DNA from: Mesorhizobium sp. AR10
Lineage (GTDB): Bacteria; Pseudomonadota; Alphaproteobacteria; Rhizobiales; Rhizobiaceae
Assembly (NCBI RefSeq): GCF_024746795.1
Contig: NZ_CP080524.1
Coordinates: 496,001 to 560,000 of the forward strand
Length of the DNA stretch: 64,000 bases
Direction of reading: 5' to 3'
Within the stretch, counting starts at the first letter, position 1; each line of letters opens with the position of its first letter. Under the pieces are notes generated by a model. It was not told the origin of the DNA, did not search any database, and worked only from the letters and a program-made list of their open reading frames with translations. Of the stretch, positions 1 to 9,637 are shown in pieces. The position numbers were made by a program, and so were the translations under genes.

Positions 1-2781
1 CTCGACGAACTGATCGACGGCGAAGCCTTGCGCCGCGAAATGACCGCGCTGACCGCGGCCACGGCAGGCGACGGTTCCGGGCAAGCGGCGCGCAGTGGCG
101 TTCTCCAGCTTCTCAAGGGCCGGCTCGCCGCTGGGCGCACGATCGCTGAAGCCATGCTCAGGGATGATGGCAGCGGCAACGCCTGCGCCGCCCGGCTGTC
201 ACATGTCATGGACGAGATCATCCGTGCCCTCTACGATTTCGCGGCGACCCATGTCTATCGCGTGAAAAACCCGTCGACGGCCGAACGCATGGCCGTCGTC
301 GCCGTTGGCGGCTATGGCCGCGGCACGCTCGCGCCGGGCTCCGACATCGACCTCCTGTTCCTGCTGCCCTACAAGCAGACGCCGTGGGGCGAGCAGATCG
401 TCGAGTACATGCTCTACATACTGTGGGATCTGGGGCTGAAGGTCGGCCACGCCACCCGCAACATCGACGAATGCCTCAGGCTGTCGCGCACCGACATCAC
501 CATCCGCACCTCGATCCTGGAAGCGCGTTTCCTGTGGGGTGAGCAAAAACTCTATGACGAGCTTTTGCTGCGCTTCGACCACGAGGTGGTGCGCACCACG
601 GGACCCGAATATGTGCAGGCCAAGCTTGCCGAACGCGACGAGCGCCACGCCAAGGCCGGCGAAAGCCGCTATCTCGTCGAACCCAACGTCAAGGACGGCA
701 AGGGCGGCCTGCGCGACCTGCAGACGCTGTTCTGGATCGGCAAATACTTCTATCGGGTGCGCACCGGCGAGGAGCTGGTCGACAAGGGCGTGTTCACCGA
801 CGCCGAATACCGGGAATTCCAGAAGGCCGAGGATTTCCTGTGGGCGGTGCGCTGCCACATGCATTTCCTCACCGGCAAGCCTGAGGAACGGCTGCATTTC
901 GACATTCAGCGCGAGATCGCCGAGCGGCTCGGCTACACCACCCATCCGGGCCTGTCGGCCGTCGAGCGCTTCATGAAGCACTACTTCCTCGTCGCCAAGG
1001 ATGTCGGGGACCTGACCCGCATCTTCTGCGCCGCGCTCGAGGAGGAACAGGCCAAGCATGTGCCGGGCTTCAACCGCATCTTCCTCACCTTCTCGCGGCG
1101 CAAGCGCAAGCTTGCCGGCACGTCCGATTTCATTGTCGACAACCACCGCATCAACATCGCCGACGACCTGGTGTTCGAGCGCGATCCGGTCAATCTGCTG
1201 CGGCTGTTCTGGTTCGCCGACAAGCATGGGCTGGAATTCCATCCCGACGCGCTGAAGCTGCTGACCCGCTCGCTCGGACTTGTCGGCAAGTCGCTGCGGC
1301 GCGACGAGGAAGCCAACCGGCTGTTCCTCGACATATTGACCTCGGACCGCAACGCCGAGCTCAATCTCCGGCGCATGAACGAGGCGGGATTGCTGGGAAA
1401 GCTGATCCCGGATTTCGGCAAGATCGTCGCCATGATGCAGTTCTCGATGTACCACCACTATACGGTGGACGAGCACCTCATCCGCTGCATCGGCGTGCTG
1501 GCCGAGATCGAGCGCGGCGACGGCGAAAAGGTCCATCCGCTTTCGCACACGCTGATGCCGGGGCTGAAGAAGAGCCGCGAGGCGCTCTATGTCGCGGTAC
1601 TTTTGCACGACATCGCCAAGGGGCGACTGGAGGACCATTCGGAAGCCGGCGCCAAGATCGCCCGGCGCATCTGCCCGCATATGGGGCTCTCGCCAGCCGA
1701 CACCGAAACGGTCGCCTGGCTGGTCGAGAACCACCTCGTCATGTCGATGACGGCGCAGACCCGCGATCTCAACGACCGGAAGACGATCGAGGATTTCGCA
1801 TCGGTCGTGCAGTCGGTCGAACGGCTGAAACTGCTGCTCATCCTCACCGTCTGCGACATCAGAGGCGTCGGGCCAGGCGTCTGGAACGGCTGGAAAGGCC
1901 AATTGCTGCGCACGCTGTATTACGAGACCGAGCTGCTGTTGACCGGCGGGTTTTCCGAAGTGTCGCGGGCGAAGCGGACAACGGCGGCGCGCGAGCGGTT
2001 GGCCGAGGCGCTGGCCGATTGGCCGGAGAAGGCGCGCACGCGCTATGTCGGCCTGCACTACGAGAACTATCTGCTGACGGTCGATCTCCCCGACCAGCTC
2101 CGCCATGCCGAATTCATCCGCGAGGCGGATGCGGCTGGCAACAAGCTCGCCACCATGGTCAAGACCCACCAGTTCGAAGCGGTGACCGAGATCACCGTGC
2201 TGGCGCAGGACCATCCACGCCTGCTCTCGGTCATTGCCGGCGCCTGTGCCGGGGCCGGCGGCAACATCGTCGACGCGCAGATCTTCACCACCGCCGATGG
2301 CCGCGCGCTGGACACCATCCTGATCTCGAGGGAGTTCGACCGCGACGAGGACGAGCGCCGCCGAGCCGAGCGTGTCGGCCGGCTGATCGAGGACGTACTG
2401 TCGGGCAAGAGCTGGCTGCCGGAGATGATCGAGAAGCGCACCAAGCCGCGGCGTGGCGCCAAGGTGTTCCGCATTCAGCCGCGTGCCGAAATCCGCAACA
2501 CGCTGTCGAACCGGTTCTCGGTGATCGAGGTCGAGGGGCTGGACCGGCCCGGCCTGCTCTCCGAAATCACCGGAGCGCTGTCGGATCTCTCGCTCGACAT
2601 CGCCTCGGCCCACATCACCACCTTCGGCGAAAAAGTCATCGACACCTTCTACGTCACCGACCTAACCGGCCAGAAGATCGACAGTCCGGCGCGCACGACC
2701 GCCATCCACAACAGGCTGATCGCAGCACTTGAAGGGATCACGCCCGAGCGCGGTGGCAAGGCCAAGGCGGCCGCCGAGTGA
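1..2781 (+). CDS. glnD: Bifunctional uridylyltransferase/uridylyl-removing enzyme GlnD (5' end outside window)
   Basis: Nitrogen sensor that uridylylates PII (GlnB/GlnK) when glutamine is low and removes the UMP when glutamine is high. The reading frame is open from base 1, and no convincing start lies inside, so the N-terminus is upstream. Seen in order: a nucleotidyltransferase domain with the GGYGRG...GSDID metal-binding signature (bases about 310-350), the GlnD linker, an HD hydrolase domain with LLHDIAKG (about 1600-1625), and two C-terminal ACT domains (about 2185-2400 and 2510-2740) that bind glutamine. About 925 residues are visible, close to the family length of 930-950. It is followed after 46 bp by murJ on the same strand. 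Confidence 0.97.
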   Translation, partial: LDELIDGEALRREMTALTAATAGDGSGQAARSGVLQLLKGRLAAGRTIAEAMLRDDGSGNACAARLSHVMDEIIRALYDFAATHVYRVKNPSTAERMAVVAVGGYGRGTLAPGSDIDLLFLLPYKQTPWGEQIVEYMLYILWDLGLKVGHATRNIDECLRLSRTDITIRTSILEARFLWGEQKLYDELLLRFDHEVVRTTGPEYVQAKLAERDERHAKAGESRYLVEPNVKDGKGGLRDLQTLFWIGKYFYRVRTGEELVDKGVFTDAEYREFQKAEDFLWAVRCHMHFLTGKPEERLHFDIQREIAERLGYTTHPGLSAVERFMKHYFLVAKDVGDLTRIFCAALEEEQAKHVPGFNRIFLTFSRRKRKLAGTSDFIVDNHRINIADDLVFERDPVNLLRLFWFADKHGLEFHPDALKLLTRSLGLVGKSLRRDEEANRLFLDILTSDRNAELNLRRMNEAGLLGKLIPDFGKIVAMMQFSMYHHYTVDEHLIRCIGVLAEIERGDGEKVHPLSHTLMPGLKKSREALYVAVLLHDIAKGRLEDHSEAGAKIARRICPHMGLSPADTETVAWLVENHLVMSMTAQTRDLNDRKTIEDFASVVQSVERLKLLLILTVCDIRGVGPGVWNGWKGQLLRTLYYETELLLTGGFSEVSRAKRTTAARERLAEALADWPEKARTRYVGLHYENYLLTVDLPDQLRHAEFIREADAAGNKLATMVKTHQFEAVTEITVLAQDHPRLLSVIAGACAGAGGNIVDAQIFTTADGRALDTILISREFDRDEDERRRAERVGRLIEDVLSGKSWLPEMIEKRTKPRRGAKVFRIQPRAEIRNTLSNRFSVIEVEGLDRPGLLSEITGALSDLSLDIASAHITTFGEKVIDTFYVTDLTGQKIDSPARTTAIHNRLIAALEGITPERGGKAKAAAE

Positions 2782-2827
2782 GCGTTACCATCACTTTGTC
2801 CCAATCCCACAGTCAGTCTCCAGACGC

Positions 2828-4435
2828 ATGAGCCTTGTCAGAAAATTCGCGACGGTCGCTTCCGGCACGCTGATGAGCCGTGCGCTTGGCTTCGGCCGCG
2901 AGATGCTGATGGCGGCTGCTCTCGGCACCGGGCCGATCGCCGATGCCTTCAACGCCGCCTTCCAGTTTCCCAACACCTTTCGCCGGCTGTTCGCCGAAGG
3001 CGCCTTCAACGCCGCCTTCGTGCCGTTGTTTGCCAAGGAGATCGAGACCCACGGCACCGACGGTGCCAAGCGCTTTTCCGAAGAAGTGTTCGGCGTGCTG
3101 TTCACAGCGCTTCTGGCGCTGACCATTGTCATGGAACTGGCGATGCCGCTGATCGTCCGCTACCTGGTGGCGCCCGGCTTTGCCGACACGCCGGGGAAAT
3201 TCGAGATGACGGTCTCGCTGGCGACCGTCATGTTCCCTTACCTGATCTGCATGTCGCTCGGCGCCATGATGGCCGGCATGCTGAATTCGCTGCGCCGCTA
3301 TTTTGCCGCCGCCGTGGCGCCGGTGTTCCTCAACGTCATCCTCATCGGCGTGCTCGCCTATGCCTGGTACAAGGGGTCGGATGCCCAGACCGTCGGCTTC
3401 GGGCTGGCCTGGGGCGTGCTCGCCGCAGGGCTGGTGCAGCTGGCGATCGTCTGGGTGGCGGTGCGCCATGCCGGCATCTCGATCGGCTTTCGCCGGCCGA
3501 AGATGACGCCCAGCGTCAAGCGGCTGCTGATCCTGGCGCTGCCGGCGGCGATCACGGGCGGCATCACCCAGATCAATCAGCTGATCGGCACGGCGATCGC
3601 CTCGGCGCAGGACAGTGCTGTGTCGTCGCTCGCCTATGCCGACCGCATCTACCAGCTGCCGCTCGGCGTCGTCGGCGTTGCCGTCGCCATCGTGCTGCTG
3701 CCGGAACTGTCGCGGGCGCTGAAGTCAGGCAATCTGATCGAGGCGGCCAACCTGCAGAACCGCTCAGTCGAATTCACGCTGTTCCTGACCTTGCCGGCGG
3801 CGGCCGCGCTCTGGGTCATGTCGGAGCCGATCGTGCGGCTGGTCTATGAGCGCGGGGCCTTTGCGGCCAACGGCTCGACACCGACGGTGGCGGCGATCCT
3901 GGCGATCTTCGGCCTCGGCCTGCCGGCCTTCGTGCTGATCAAGGCGTTCACGCCTGGCTATTTTGCGCGTGAGGACACGCGCACGCCGATGATCTTCGCC
4001 GCCATCTCGGTGGCGGTGAACGTCACCACGGCGCTGACGCTGTTTCCGTCGATGGGTGCGCCGGGCATCGCCGTCGCCTCGGCCGTCGCCGGCTGGGTCA
4101 ACGCGATGATGCTGCTGGCCGTGCTGATCCGGCGCGGCCATTGGGGCCGCGACGTGCCGTTGCTGAGGCGCATTCCGCGGCTGGTGCTGTCGGCCGCGGT
4201 GATGGGCGCCGCACTCTATTTTGCCGAGCACTGGTTCGCCGTCAGGCTCGGCCCCGGCTCGCCGCTGGTCATCAAGGCGGCGACGCTTCTGTCGCTGGTT
4301 GCCGGTGGGGCGGCGCTCTACTTCCTCACCGCCTTCGCCACCGGCGGCGCCGACTTCGGCATGATCCGTCGCAATGCCATGCGGGGAACGCCGAAGACGG
4401 CGCCACCGACGGAAAAGGCCGAGCTGGACGAATAG
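2828..4435 (+). CDS. murJ: Lipid II flippase MurJ (MviN)
   Basis: Flips lipid-linked peptidoglycan precursor across the inner membrane. The product is 535 residues with about 14 hydrophobic segments and the MurJ-family N-terminus ([20 protein letters not shown], then GFGREM). The start at 2828 is preferred to longer in-frame readings because this N-terminus matches the family and the longer reading would overlap the end of glnD. A following trpS gene is common in this group. I see no defects. Family assignment is firm; transport activity is inferred from the family. Confidence 0.95.
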   Translation: MSLVRKFATVASGTLMSRALGFGREMLMAAALGTGPIADAFNAAFQFPNTFRRLFAEGAFNAAFVPLFAKEIETHGTDGAKRFSEEVFGVLFTALLALTIVMELAMPLIVRYLVAPGFADTPGKFEMTVSLATVMFPYLICMSLGAMMAGMLNSLRRYFAAAVAPVFLNVILIGVLAYAWYKGSDAQTVGFGLAWGVLAAGLVQLAIVWVAVRHAGISIGFRRPKMTPSVKRLLILALPAAITGGITQINQLIGTAIASAQDSAVSSLAYADRIYQLPLGVVGVAVAIVLLPELSRALKSGNLIEAANLQNRSVEFTLFLTLPAAAALWVMSEPIVRLVYERGAFAANGSTPTVAAILAIFGLGLPAFVLIKAFTPGYFAREDTRTPMIFAAISVAVNVTTALTLFPSMGAPGIAVASAVAGWVNAMMLLAVLIRRGHWGRDVPLLRRIPRLVLSAAVMGAALYFAEHWFAVRLGPGSPLVIKAATLLSLVAGGAALYFLTAFATGGADFGMIRRNAMRGTPKTAPPTEKAELDE

Positions 4436-4553
4436 TTCTCAGAACCTGCCGCTAGCGCCGGTCTTGATCGGATCGCCGCTCTCGTCCATAAGCGCGCCGT
4501 CGCAAGACTTTCGCCGCGCGCGAAACGGCCCTCCACAAGCCATGAGGACAATC

Positions 4554-5621
4554 ATGACCGCCTTCAAGCCACTCGTCTTTTCCGGCGTCCAGCCGACCGG
4601 CAATCTGCATCTCGGCAACTATCTCGGCGCCATCAAGAAATTCGTCGCCCTGCAGGCCACCTCCGACTGCATCTATTGCGTCGTCGACCTGCATTCGTTG
4701 ACCGCGCAGCTCGTCTATGACGACCTCGCCGATCAGACGCGGTCGATCACCGCGGCGTTTCTCGCCTCCGGCATCGACCCCAAGAAGCACATCGTCTTCA
4801 ACCAGTCTCGGGTCATGCAGCACGCCGAGCTTGCCTGGATCTTCAACTGCGTGGCGCGCATCGGCTGGATGAACCGCATGACGCAGTTCAAGGACAAGGC
4901 CGGCAAGGACCGCGAGAACGCCTCGCTGGGGTTGCTGGCCTATCCGAGCCTGATGGCGGCCGACATCCTCGTCTACCGCGCCACCCATGTGCCGGTCGGC
5001 GACGACCAGAAACAGCATCTGGAGCTGACTCGCGACATCGCGCAGAAGTTCAACAACGACTTTTCGGACCGCATCGCCGGTCTCGGCGTCGGCGTCGAGA
5101 TGCAAATCGGCGAGGAGACGGTGAACGGCTATTTCCCGCTGACCGAGCCGATCATCGGCGGACCGGCGGCGCGCATCATGTCGTTGCGTGACGGTTCGAA
5201 GAAGATGTCGAAGTCGGACCCGTCGGACCTGTCGCGCATCAACCTGACCGACGATGCCGACACCATCTCGAAGAAGATCCGCAAGGCCAAGACCGACCCG
5301 GAAGCGTTGCCGAGCGAACTGGATGGCCTCGCCACCCGGCCCGAGGCGGAAAACCTCGTCGGCATCTATGCGGGTCTGGCCGAGATTTCGAAGGCCGACG
5401 TGCTGAAGGAATTCGGCGGCCAGCAATTTTCCGTGTTCAAGCCGGCGCTGGCCGACCTTGCCGTGGAAAAGCTGGCGCCGATCGCCGGTGAGATGCGGCG
5501 TATTTCCGACGACCGCGCCTATGTCGACGCCGTGTTGAAGGATGGCGGCGAACGGGCCGGTGTGTTGGCCGAGGCGACGATGAAGACGGTGCGCGACATC
5601 ATCGGCCTGCTGCAGAGTTGA
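4554..5621 (+). CDS. trpS: Tryptophan--tRNA ligase
   Basis: Class I aminoacyl-tRNA synthetase that charges tRNA-Trp in the cytoplasm. It has the HIGH-type ATP site as [12 protein letters not shown] near residue 15 and the KMSKS loop as GSKKMSKSD near residue 205. The 355 residues fit the family (about 330-355). An ATG four codons upstream (4542) is the alternative start and cannot be excluded. Frames further upstream look non-coding. Confidence 0.96.
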   Translation: MTAFKPLVFSGVQPTGNLHLGNYLGAIKKFVALQATSDCIYCVVDLHSLTAQLVYDDLADQTRSITAAFLASGIDPKKHIVFNQSRVMQHAELAWIFNCVARIGWMNRMTQFKDKAGKDRENASLGLLAYPSLMAADILVYRATHVPVGDDQKQHLELTRDIAQKFNNDFSDRIAGLGVGVEMQIGEETVNGYFPLTEPIIGGPAARIMSLRDGSKKMSKSDPSDLSRINLTDDADTISKKIRKAKTDPEALPSELDGLATRPEAENLVGIYAGLAEISKADVLKEFGGQQFSVFKPALADLAVEKLAPIAGEMRRISDDRAYVDAVLKDGGERAGVLAEATMKTVRDIIGLLQS

Positions 5622-5707
5622 TCCGCACCAACATTGCGACACCGGTCGGCCGCTTGCGGCCAGTCGGTGCGGGTGGCAGATTGCGGCCGAAACCATCGAG
5701 GTAGAAT

Positions 5708-6199
5708 ATGGTCTCCAAACGCCTCAGTCGCGAAGCCGGCCATCGCCGCAAGTTCCTGGCGATCATCGACGACACGCCGGAATGCGAGCGCGCCGTCGCC
5801 TACGCCTCGAAGCGGGCGCAGAGCACCAGCGGCGTGCTGGTGCTGCTCTATGTCATCGAACCGGACGATTTCCAGCACTGGCTGGGCGTCGAGAAGATCA
5901 TGCGCGAGGAAGCCAACGCCACGGCGCGCGCCGCACTCGACAGCTATGCCAACAAGGTGCGCCAGAAGCTCGGCATCGAGCCGGAACTGGTGGTGCGCGA
6001 AGGCAAGCCGACCGAAGAAATTCACAAGCTCATCGAGGAAGATCAGGATATCGCCATCCTGGTGCTGGCGGCCGGCGCCGGCAAGGAGGGCCCCGGGCCG
6101 CTGGTTGGCGCGGTGGCCGGCAAGGGCGCTGCCTTCCCCATTCCGGTCACGGTCGTGCCGCAGAACCTGTCGGATGAGGAGATCGACAGCCTCGCCTGA
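5708..6199 (+). CDS. Universal stress protein (UspA family)
   Basis: Small cytoplasmic stress protein of the UspA fold, 163 residues. It begins with basic residues and then RKFLAIIDDTPECERAVAYA, the usual beta1-alpha1 opening with Asp in the nucleotide pocket. The ATP-binding G-2x-G-9x-G(S/T) stretch near the C-terminus is not clear; the corresponding segment is VLAAGAGKEGPGPLVGAVAG, so nucleotide binding is uncertain. It lies between trpS and the NifU-like gene. Its substrate or partner cannot be told from sequence. Confidence 0.88.
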   Translation: MVSKRLSREAGHRRKFLAIIDDTPECERAVAYASKRAQSTSGVLVLLYVIEPDDFQHWLGVEKIMREEANATARAALDSYANKVRQKLGIEPELVVREGKPTEEIHKLIEEDQDIAILVLAAGAGKEGPGPLVGAVAGKGAAFPIPVTVVPQNLSDEEIDSLA

Positions 6200-6305
6200 G
6201 ACCCGCCCGGGATTCGATTTCTCGCGGCAAGTCTGGGGCAAAACATTCCGCTTGCGGGCCGTTGCGGCGATGCGTTTCGCTTGAATGTCCCGCCGATTGA
6301 GCCTA

Positions 6306-6322
6306 TTTAGAATTATTCCAAA
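6306..6322 (+). promoter_or_regulatory. Putative Irr box (iron-control element, ICE)
   Basis: The sequence TTTAGAA-TTA-TTCCAAA is an inverted repeat with one mismatch to the rhizobial ICE consensus TTTAGAA-N3-TTCTAAA, as I recall it. It lies 31 bp before the ATG of a NifU-like Fe-S gene. Irr represses iron-demanding genes under iron limitation in this group, so location and function agree. Confidence 0.65.
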
Positions 6323-6353
6323 CTAGTTGCCCAATGTGGGCACGGAGACGGCC

Positions 6354-6923
6354 ATGTTCATCCAGACCGAATCGACGCCAAACCCGGCAACCCTCAAGTT
6401 CCTGCCTGGCAAGGAAGTGCTTCTCGAAGGCACCGCCGATTTCCGCGATGCCGACAGCGCTGCCCTGGCTTCGCCGCTGGCCGGACGGCTGTTCGAGATC
6501 CCGGGCGTCACCGGCGTCTTCTTCGGCTATGATTTCATCACCGTGACCAAGGACGGCCCCGACTGGCAGCACCTGAAGCCGGCGATCCTCGGCGCCATCA
6601 TGGAGCATTTCATGTCGGGCGCGCCTGTTATGGCCAAGGCTGGCCCCGCCGCCGAAACCAGCCAGACCGGCGAATTCTACGACAAGGCCGACGAGCAGCT
6701 CGTCATCACCATCAAGGAACTGCTCGACACGCGGGTGCGCCCGGCGGTGGCGCAGGACGGTGGCGACATCACCTTCCGCGGCTTCGAGAACGGCACCGTG
6801 TTCCTGCACATGAAGGGCGCCTGCGCCGGCTGCCCGTCGTCGACCGCGACGCTGAAGCACGGCATCCAGAACCTGCTTCGGCATTTTGTGCCGGAAGTGC
6901 AGCAGGTCGAACAGGTCTCGTAG
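6354..6923 (+). CDS. NifU family (Nfu-type) Fe-S cluster carrier protein
   Basis: Scaffold or carrier that delivers Fe-S clusters to target proteins. It has an N-terminal Nfu_N domain (FIQTESTPNPATLKFLPG, residues about 2-90) and a C-terminal NifU domain (residues about 110-185) with the cluster-binding CxxC as GACAGCPSST. The length of 189 residues is typical for alphaproteobacterial Nfu proteins. ATG 6354 is chosen because it starts exactly at the conserved domain; an earlier in-frame ATG at 6333 is possible. An iron-control box sits just upstream and a strong terminator just downstream, so it is probably monocistronic. Confidence 0.93.
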   Translation: MFIQTESTPNPATLKFLPGKEVLLEGTADFRDADSAALASPLAGRLFEIPGVTGVFFGYDFITVTKDGPDWQHLKPAILGAIMEHFMSGAPVMAKAGPAAETSQTGEFYDKADEQLVITIKELLDTRVRPAVAQDGGDITFRGFENGTVFLHMKGACAGCPSSTATLKHGIQNLLRHFVPEVQQVEQVS

Positions 6924-6966
6924 AGACCGGCTCCAAAAACGCCATTCACCTTCGGACAAAAACAAA

Positions 6967-6990
6967 AAACCGGGCCAAAGTGCCCGGTTT
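6967..6990 (+). terminator. Rho-independent terminator after the NifU-like gene
   Basis: A 9-bp perfect stem AAACCGGGC/GCCCGGTTT with a 6-base loop is followed by TCTGTTTT. The stem is symmetric and flanked by A and T runs, so it can serve both convergent genes. Confidence 0.85.
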
Positions 6991-7035
6991 TCTGTTTTGG
7001 GACGTCTGTGTTGCCTAGACGGTCCGCGCACGAAA

Positions 7036-7653
7036 CTACAAAACGATGACCTTGGCGCCGACTTCGGTGCGGTCATAGAGGTCGATGATGTCCTGGTTCA
7101 TCAGCCGGATGCAGCCCGACGACATCGCCTTGCCGATTGAGTTCCACTCCGGGCTGCCATGCAGGCGGTAGCCTGAATCGCCGCCCTTGTTGAACAGATA
7201 CATGGCGCGCGCGCCGAGCGGGTTTTTCAACCCCGGCTCCATGCCGCTGGCAAACTTGGCGAGTTCCGGCTGGCGCTGGATCATCTGCCTCGGCGGCGTC
7301 CAGGTCGGCCATTCGCGCTTCAGCGCGATACGGGCGGTGCCGTGCCATTCAAAGCCTTCGCGGCCGACGCCGATGCCGTAGCGTATCGCCCGGCCGTCGC
7401 CCTCGACGAAGTACAGAAACTTGTTTTGCGTGTCGACGATGATGGTGCCCGGCTTTTCCCTGGTGTCGTAGTTCACCTCCTGCCGGTGATACTGCCTCGG
7501 GACCTTTTCAATCGGGATGCGCGGCAATTGATAGCCAGCGTCGTTAATCGCGCCATAATCGTTGGAGAACAGCCGCGAGCCGATGGTGCTGCAACCGGTG
7601 ATCGCGGTCGACAACGCAAGAGCAGCGACAATTGCAAACGACTTCATGCGCAT
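7036..7653 (-). CDS. L,D-transpeptidase (YkuD family) lipoprotein
   Basis: Periplasmic enzyme that makes 3-3 peptidoglycan cross-links or anchors proteins. The product is 205 residues from ATG 7653 (203 from ATG 7647). The N-terminus has a signal peptide ending in a lipobox-like STAITGC, suggesting lipidation. The YkuD catalytic motif is present near the C-terminus: HGSPEWNSIG then SSGCIRL, giving the catalytic His, Ser-Gly-Cys and Arg. It converges with the NifU-like gene across the shared terminator. Longer in-frame readings would place extra polar residues before the signal peptide, so they are rejected. Confidence 0.9.
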   Translation of the reverse strand: MRMKSFAIVAALALSTAITGCSTIGSRLFSNDYGAINDAGYQLPRIPIEKVPRQYHRQEVNYDTREKPGTIIVDTQNKFLYFVEGDGRAIRYGIGVGREGFEWHGTARIALKREWPTWTPPRQMIQRQPELAKFASGMEPGLKNPLGARAMYLFNKGGDSGYRLHGSPEWNSIGKAMSSGCIRLMNQDIIDLYDRTEVGAKVIVL

Positions 7654-7768
7654 GAATAAGTCCGACGCCCCGCCTAAACGATCGCGGCACGACTCGGCCG
7701 CTTTTTCCTTAACCATTCATGCTGGCATTTGCTTTGCTTGCCAAGCGCGCGATGCCTATATGCGAGAC

Positions 7769-7784
7769 CTTACCTGCTGGTAAG
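7769..7784. promoter_or_regulatory. Candidate MerR-type operator
   Basis: Perfect inverted repeat CTTACC-TGCT-GGTAAG in the divergent gap between the transpeptidase gene and the copper-type MerR regulator. MerR-family operators are dyads between -35 and -10 elements, and copper operators have CCTT...AAGG character. The fit to the known copper box is only partial. Confidence 0.35.
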
Positions 7785-7881
7785 CACGCAACTATGGCAT
7801 TTCGGCAACAGGCCTTTCGGGATTGTCGAGCAAATTCAATGGGGCTGTCCTGCCGAACCGCCCGAGACCGAGGAAGACGCC

Positions 7882-8304
7882 ATGAATGTCGGTAATGCCG
7901 CAGAGCGTTCCGGCCTGCCGGCCAAGACCATCCGCTACTATGAGGAGATCGGCCTGATCGCGCCTGCGCGCGCCAGCAACGGCTACCGCGACTATTCAGG
8001 CGACGACATCCACCGGCTGGCTTTCCTGCGCCGCGCGCGCAATCTCGGCTTTTCAATCGAGGATTGCCGCCAGTTGATGGCGCTCTACCAGGATCGCAGC
8101 CGCGCCAGCCATGACGTGCGCGAGATCGCCGCCGCCCATGTCAGCGCGATCGAGGAGAAGGTGCGCGAATTGCAGTCGATGCGGGCGACCCTGCAGAAGC
8201 TGGTCCACGCCTGCCACGGCGACGACCGGCCGGACTGCCCGATTTTGGATGATATGGCGGGGGGTGCTTTGGCTGGCGACAAGGTGGCTTCGGCGGGGGC
8301 ATGA
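7882..8304 (+). CDS. MerR-family copper-responsive regulator (CueR/HmrR type)
   Basis: Transcriptional activator that senses Cu(I). The 140-residue product starts MNVGNAAERSGLPAKTIRYY, the MerR winged-helix domain, followed by a dimerisation helix and the C-terminal metal loop CHGDDRPDC with two cysteines seven residues apart, as in CueR/HmrR. The ATG at 7882 is chosen because the conserved HTH begins immediately. No copper ATPase or chaperone gene is adjacent in this window, so the target is probably elsewhere. Metal specificity is inferred from the loop and not proven. Confidence 0.88.
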   Translation: MNVGNAAERSGLPAKTIRYYEEIGLIAPARASNGYRDYSGDDIHRLAFLRRARNLGFSIEDCRQLMALYQDRSRASHDVREIAAAHVSAIEEKVRELQSMRATLQKLVHACHGDDRPDCPILDDMAGGALAGDKVASAGA

Positions 8305-8493
8305 AGGGCGTCTATCAGCATTGCGCCGAGCACCGTCGTAACCCGCGAACTTATGGCGGAAAATAGCCGATTGGTTAACTGGGCAACGACTCCCGCTATG
8401 GCCTCACTGGGTTCGGTGCGATAGCTTTTCTTCTCTGGCTGCGACCAGCTCTGGGACTGTAGTTTCACAAGATCACTGGCTCCGGAGATATGG

Positions 8494-8685
8494 TTATTTC
8501 CGTACAATCCGGTCCAGCAAGTCAGGCTCCACTGCCACTTGCCCGATGAATTCGCGCACCATCAGCATGGCAAATTCGCGCCACCGGTCTGTTGGAATTT
8601 GCTCCTCGATCACCGCTTTGCGGAACGCGCTTCGCAAAATTTCGCAATCGAATGTCGACACCTTTACCGAATAGTCTTCCGCCAT
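8494..8685 (-). CDS. Small hypothetical protein (63 aa)
   Basis: Not recognised. The likely start is ATG 8685 (MAEDYSVKVSTFDCEILRSA), behind a GGGGTTTCAG stretch that can act as a ribosome site. The product is soluble, mostly helical in appearance and weakly acidic, with two short amphipathic helices and no motif I know. It is convergent with the copper regulator gene and divergent from mmcB. Base composition matches the neighbours. It could be spurious, but the composition is protein-like. Confidence 0.5.
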   Translation of the reverse strand: MAEDYSVKVSTFDCEILRSAFRKAVIEEQIPTDRWREFAMLMVREFIGQVAVEPDLLDRIVRK

Positions 8686-8864
8686 CTGAAACCCCTTGCG
8701 CCGCTGACCCGCTGCCGGATGGCAGGGTAGCGACGTGCCGAAGGTTTGGATGGTCAATACAGAACACCATGAAATCACTGGCGATTATCGGCGTCAGTGG
8801 CGCTTCTCCGAAGGAGCGCACATGATGGGTTCAAACCGTGAACAAAATCTGGCATGGTGCAGCC

Positions 8865-9365
8865 ATGCCGATCATTTCCCCGATTCCCCTCAACCCCCTC
8901 ATCGACGGCCGCCAGTCGGAGCGCGCAATGCTGGTGCGGCGGGGCGTGCAGCGGCTGCTGAGGGAAATGGGGGCGCATGTACTGCCTGAACTGTCACTGG
9001 CGACCGGCCGCCGTGCCGACCTCGTCGCGCTCTCCCGCCAGGGCGATATCTGGATCATCGAGATCAAATCCTCGATCGAGGATTTCAGGGTCGACCGCAA
9101 ATGGCCCGACTACCGGCTGCACTCCGACCGCTTCTTCTTCGCCACCCATCCCGGCGTGCCCGCGGAGATCTTTCCGCAGGAATGCGGTTTTATCCTTTCC
9201 GACGGCTACGGCGCCGAAATCATGCGCGATGCGCCCGAGCACCGCATGGCGGCGGCAACGCGCAAGGCGCTGATGCTGAGGATCGCGCGCGCCGGTGCTT
9301 CGCGGCTGTTGGCGGCGGAACTCGCCGGCGTCTCGGTGCCGGCGCTGGAAGGTGAGAGCGAGTAG
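8865..9365 (+). CDS. mmcB: MmcB family DNA repair protein
   Basis: Member of the MmcB family, linked in Caulobacter to survival of mitomycin C damage; it has a restriction-endonuclease-like fold. The 166-residue product carries the PD-(D/E)XK-like core: ELSLATGRRADLVALS followed by IWIIEIKSSIEDF (Asp, then Glu-x-Lys), about residues 40-70. ATG 8865 is preferred; a GTG at 8838 would add nine residues. A GTTC-N7-GAAC dyad just upstream (8829-8843) is not a standard alphaproteobacterial SOS box. Nuclease activity is inferred from the motif. Confidence 0.85.
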   Translation: MPIISPIPLNPLIDGRQSERAMLVRRGVQRLLREMGAHVLPELSLATGRRADLVALSRQGDIWIIEIKSSIEDFRVDRKWPDYRLHSDRFFFATHPGVPAEIFPQECGFILSDGYGAEIMRDAPEHRMAAATRKALMLRIARAGASRLLAAELAGVSVPALEGESE

Positions 9366-9417
9366 GTTTCGGGCCGTCATATTCGCGATTATCGAATCCG
9401 CGTAACCTTTGGCCTTC

Positions 9418-9594
9418 GCGCCGCCCCTCATCTGCCTGCCGGCATCTTCTCCCCGTAAACGGGGAGAAGGGGGCTGGCCGCAAGCTCGGCGCTCTTTCCG
9501 CAACGTTGAAAATTGGCGAAATCTTCGCGGGAGCGTCCTTCTCCCCGTCCACTATATGGGGAGAAGATGCCGGCAGGCAGATGAGGGGCGGCGC
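9418..9594. repeat. RIME-like palindromic intergenic repeat
   Basis: Two perfectly complementary 37-bp arms (9418-9454 and 9558-9594) flank about 103 bp, so the transcript could fold into one large hairpin. Each arm also contains the CTTCTCCCC/GGGGAGAAG palindrome near its inner end. This arrangement and sequence are typical of the Rhizobium-specific intergenic mosaic elements. It lies between convergent mmcB and nhaA. Confidence 0.85.
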
Positions 9595-9637
9595 CAAACG
9601 TCGACAGAACCGCGGCTTTCAATGACGCCGGCAGCCT

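Noticed and set aside
199..2613. Long open frames antisense to glnD and other genes
   Set aside because: High GC content yields long shadow frames; their products are Arg/Asp/His-rich and match no family.
8829..8843. GTTC-N7-GAAC before mmcB as an SOS box
   Set aside because: The alphaproteobacterial LexA site is a direct repeat GTTC-N7-GTTC; here the second half is inverted.
9418..9594. CRISPR array or IS end at the palindromic repeat
   Set aside because: Only two arms, inverted rather than spaced direct repeats, and no transposase gene between them.
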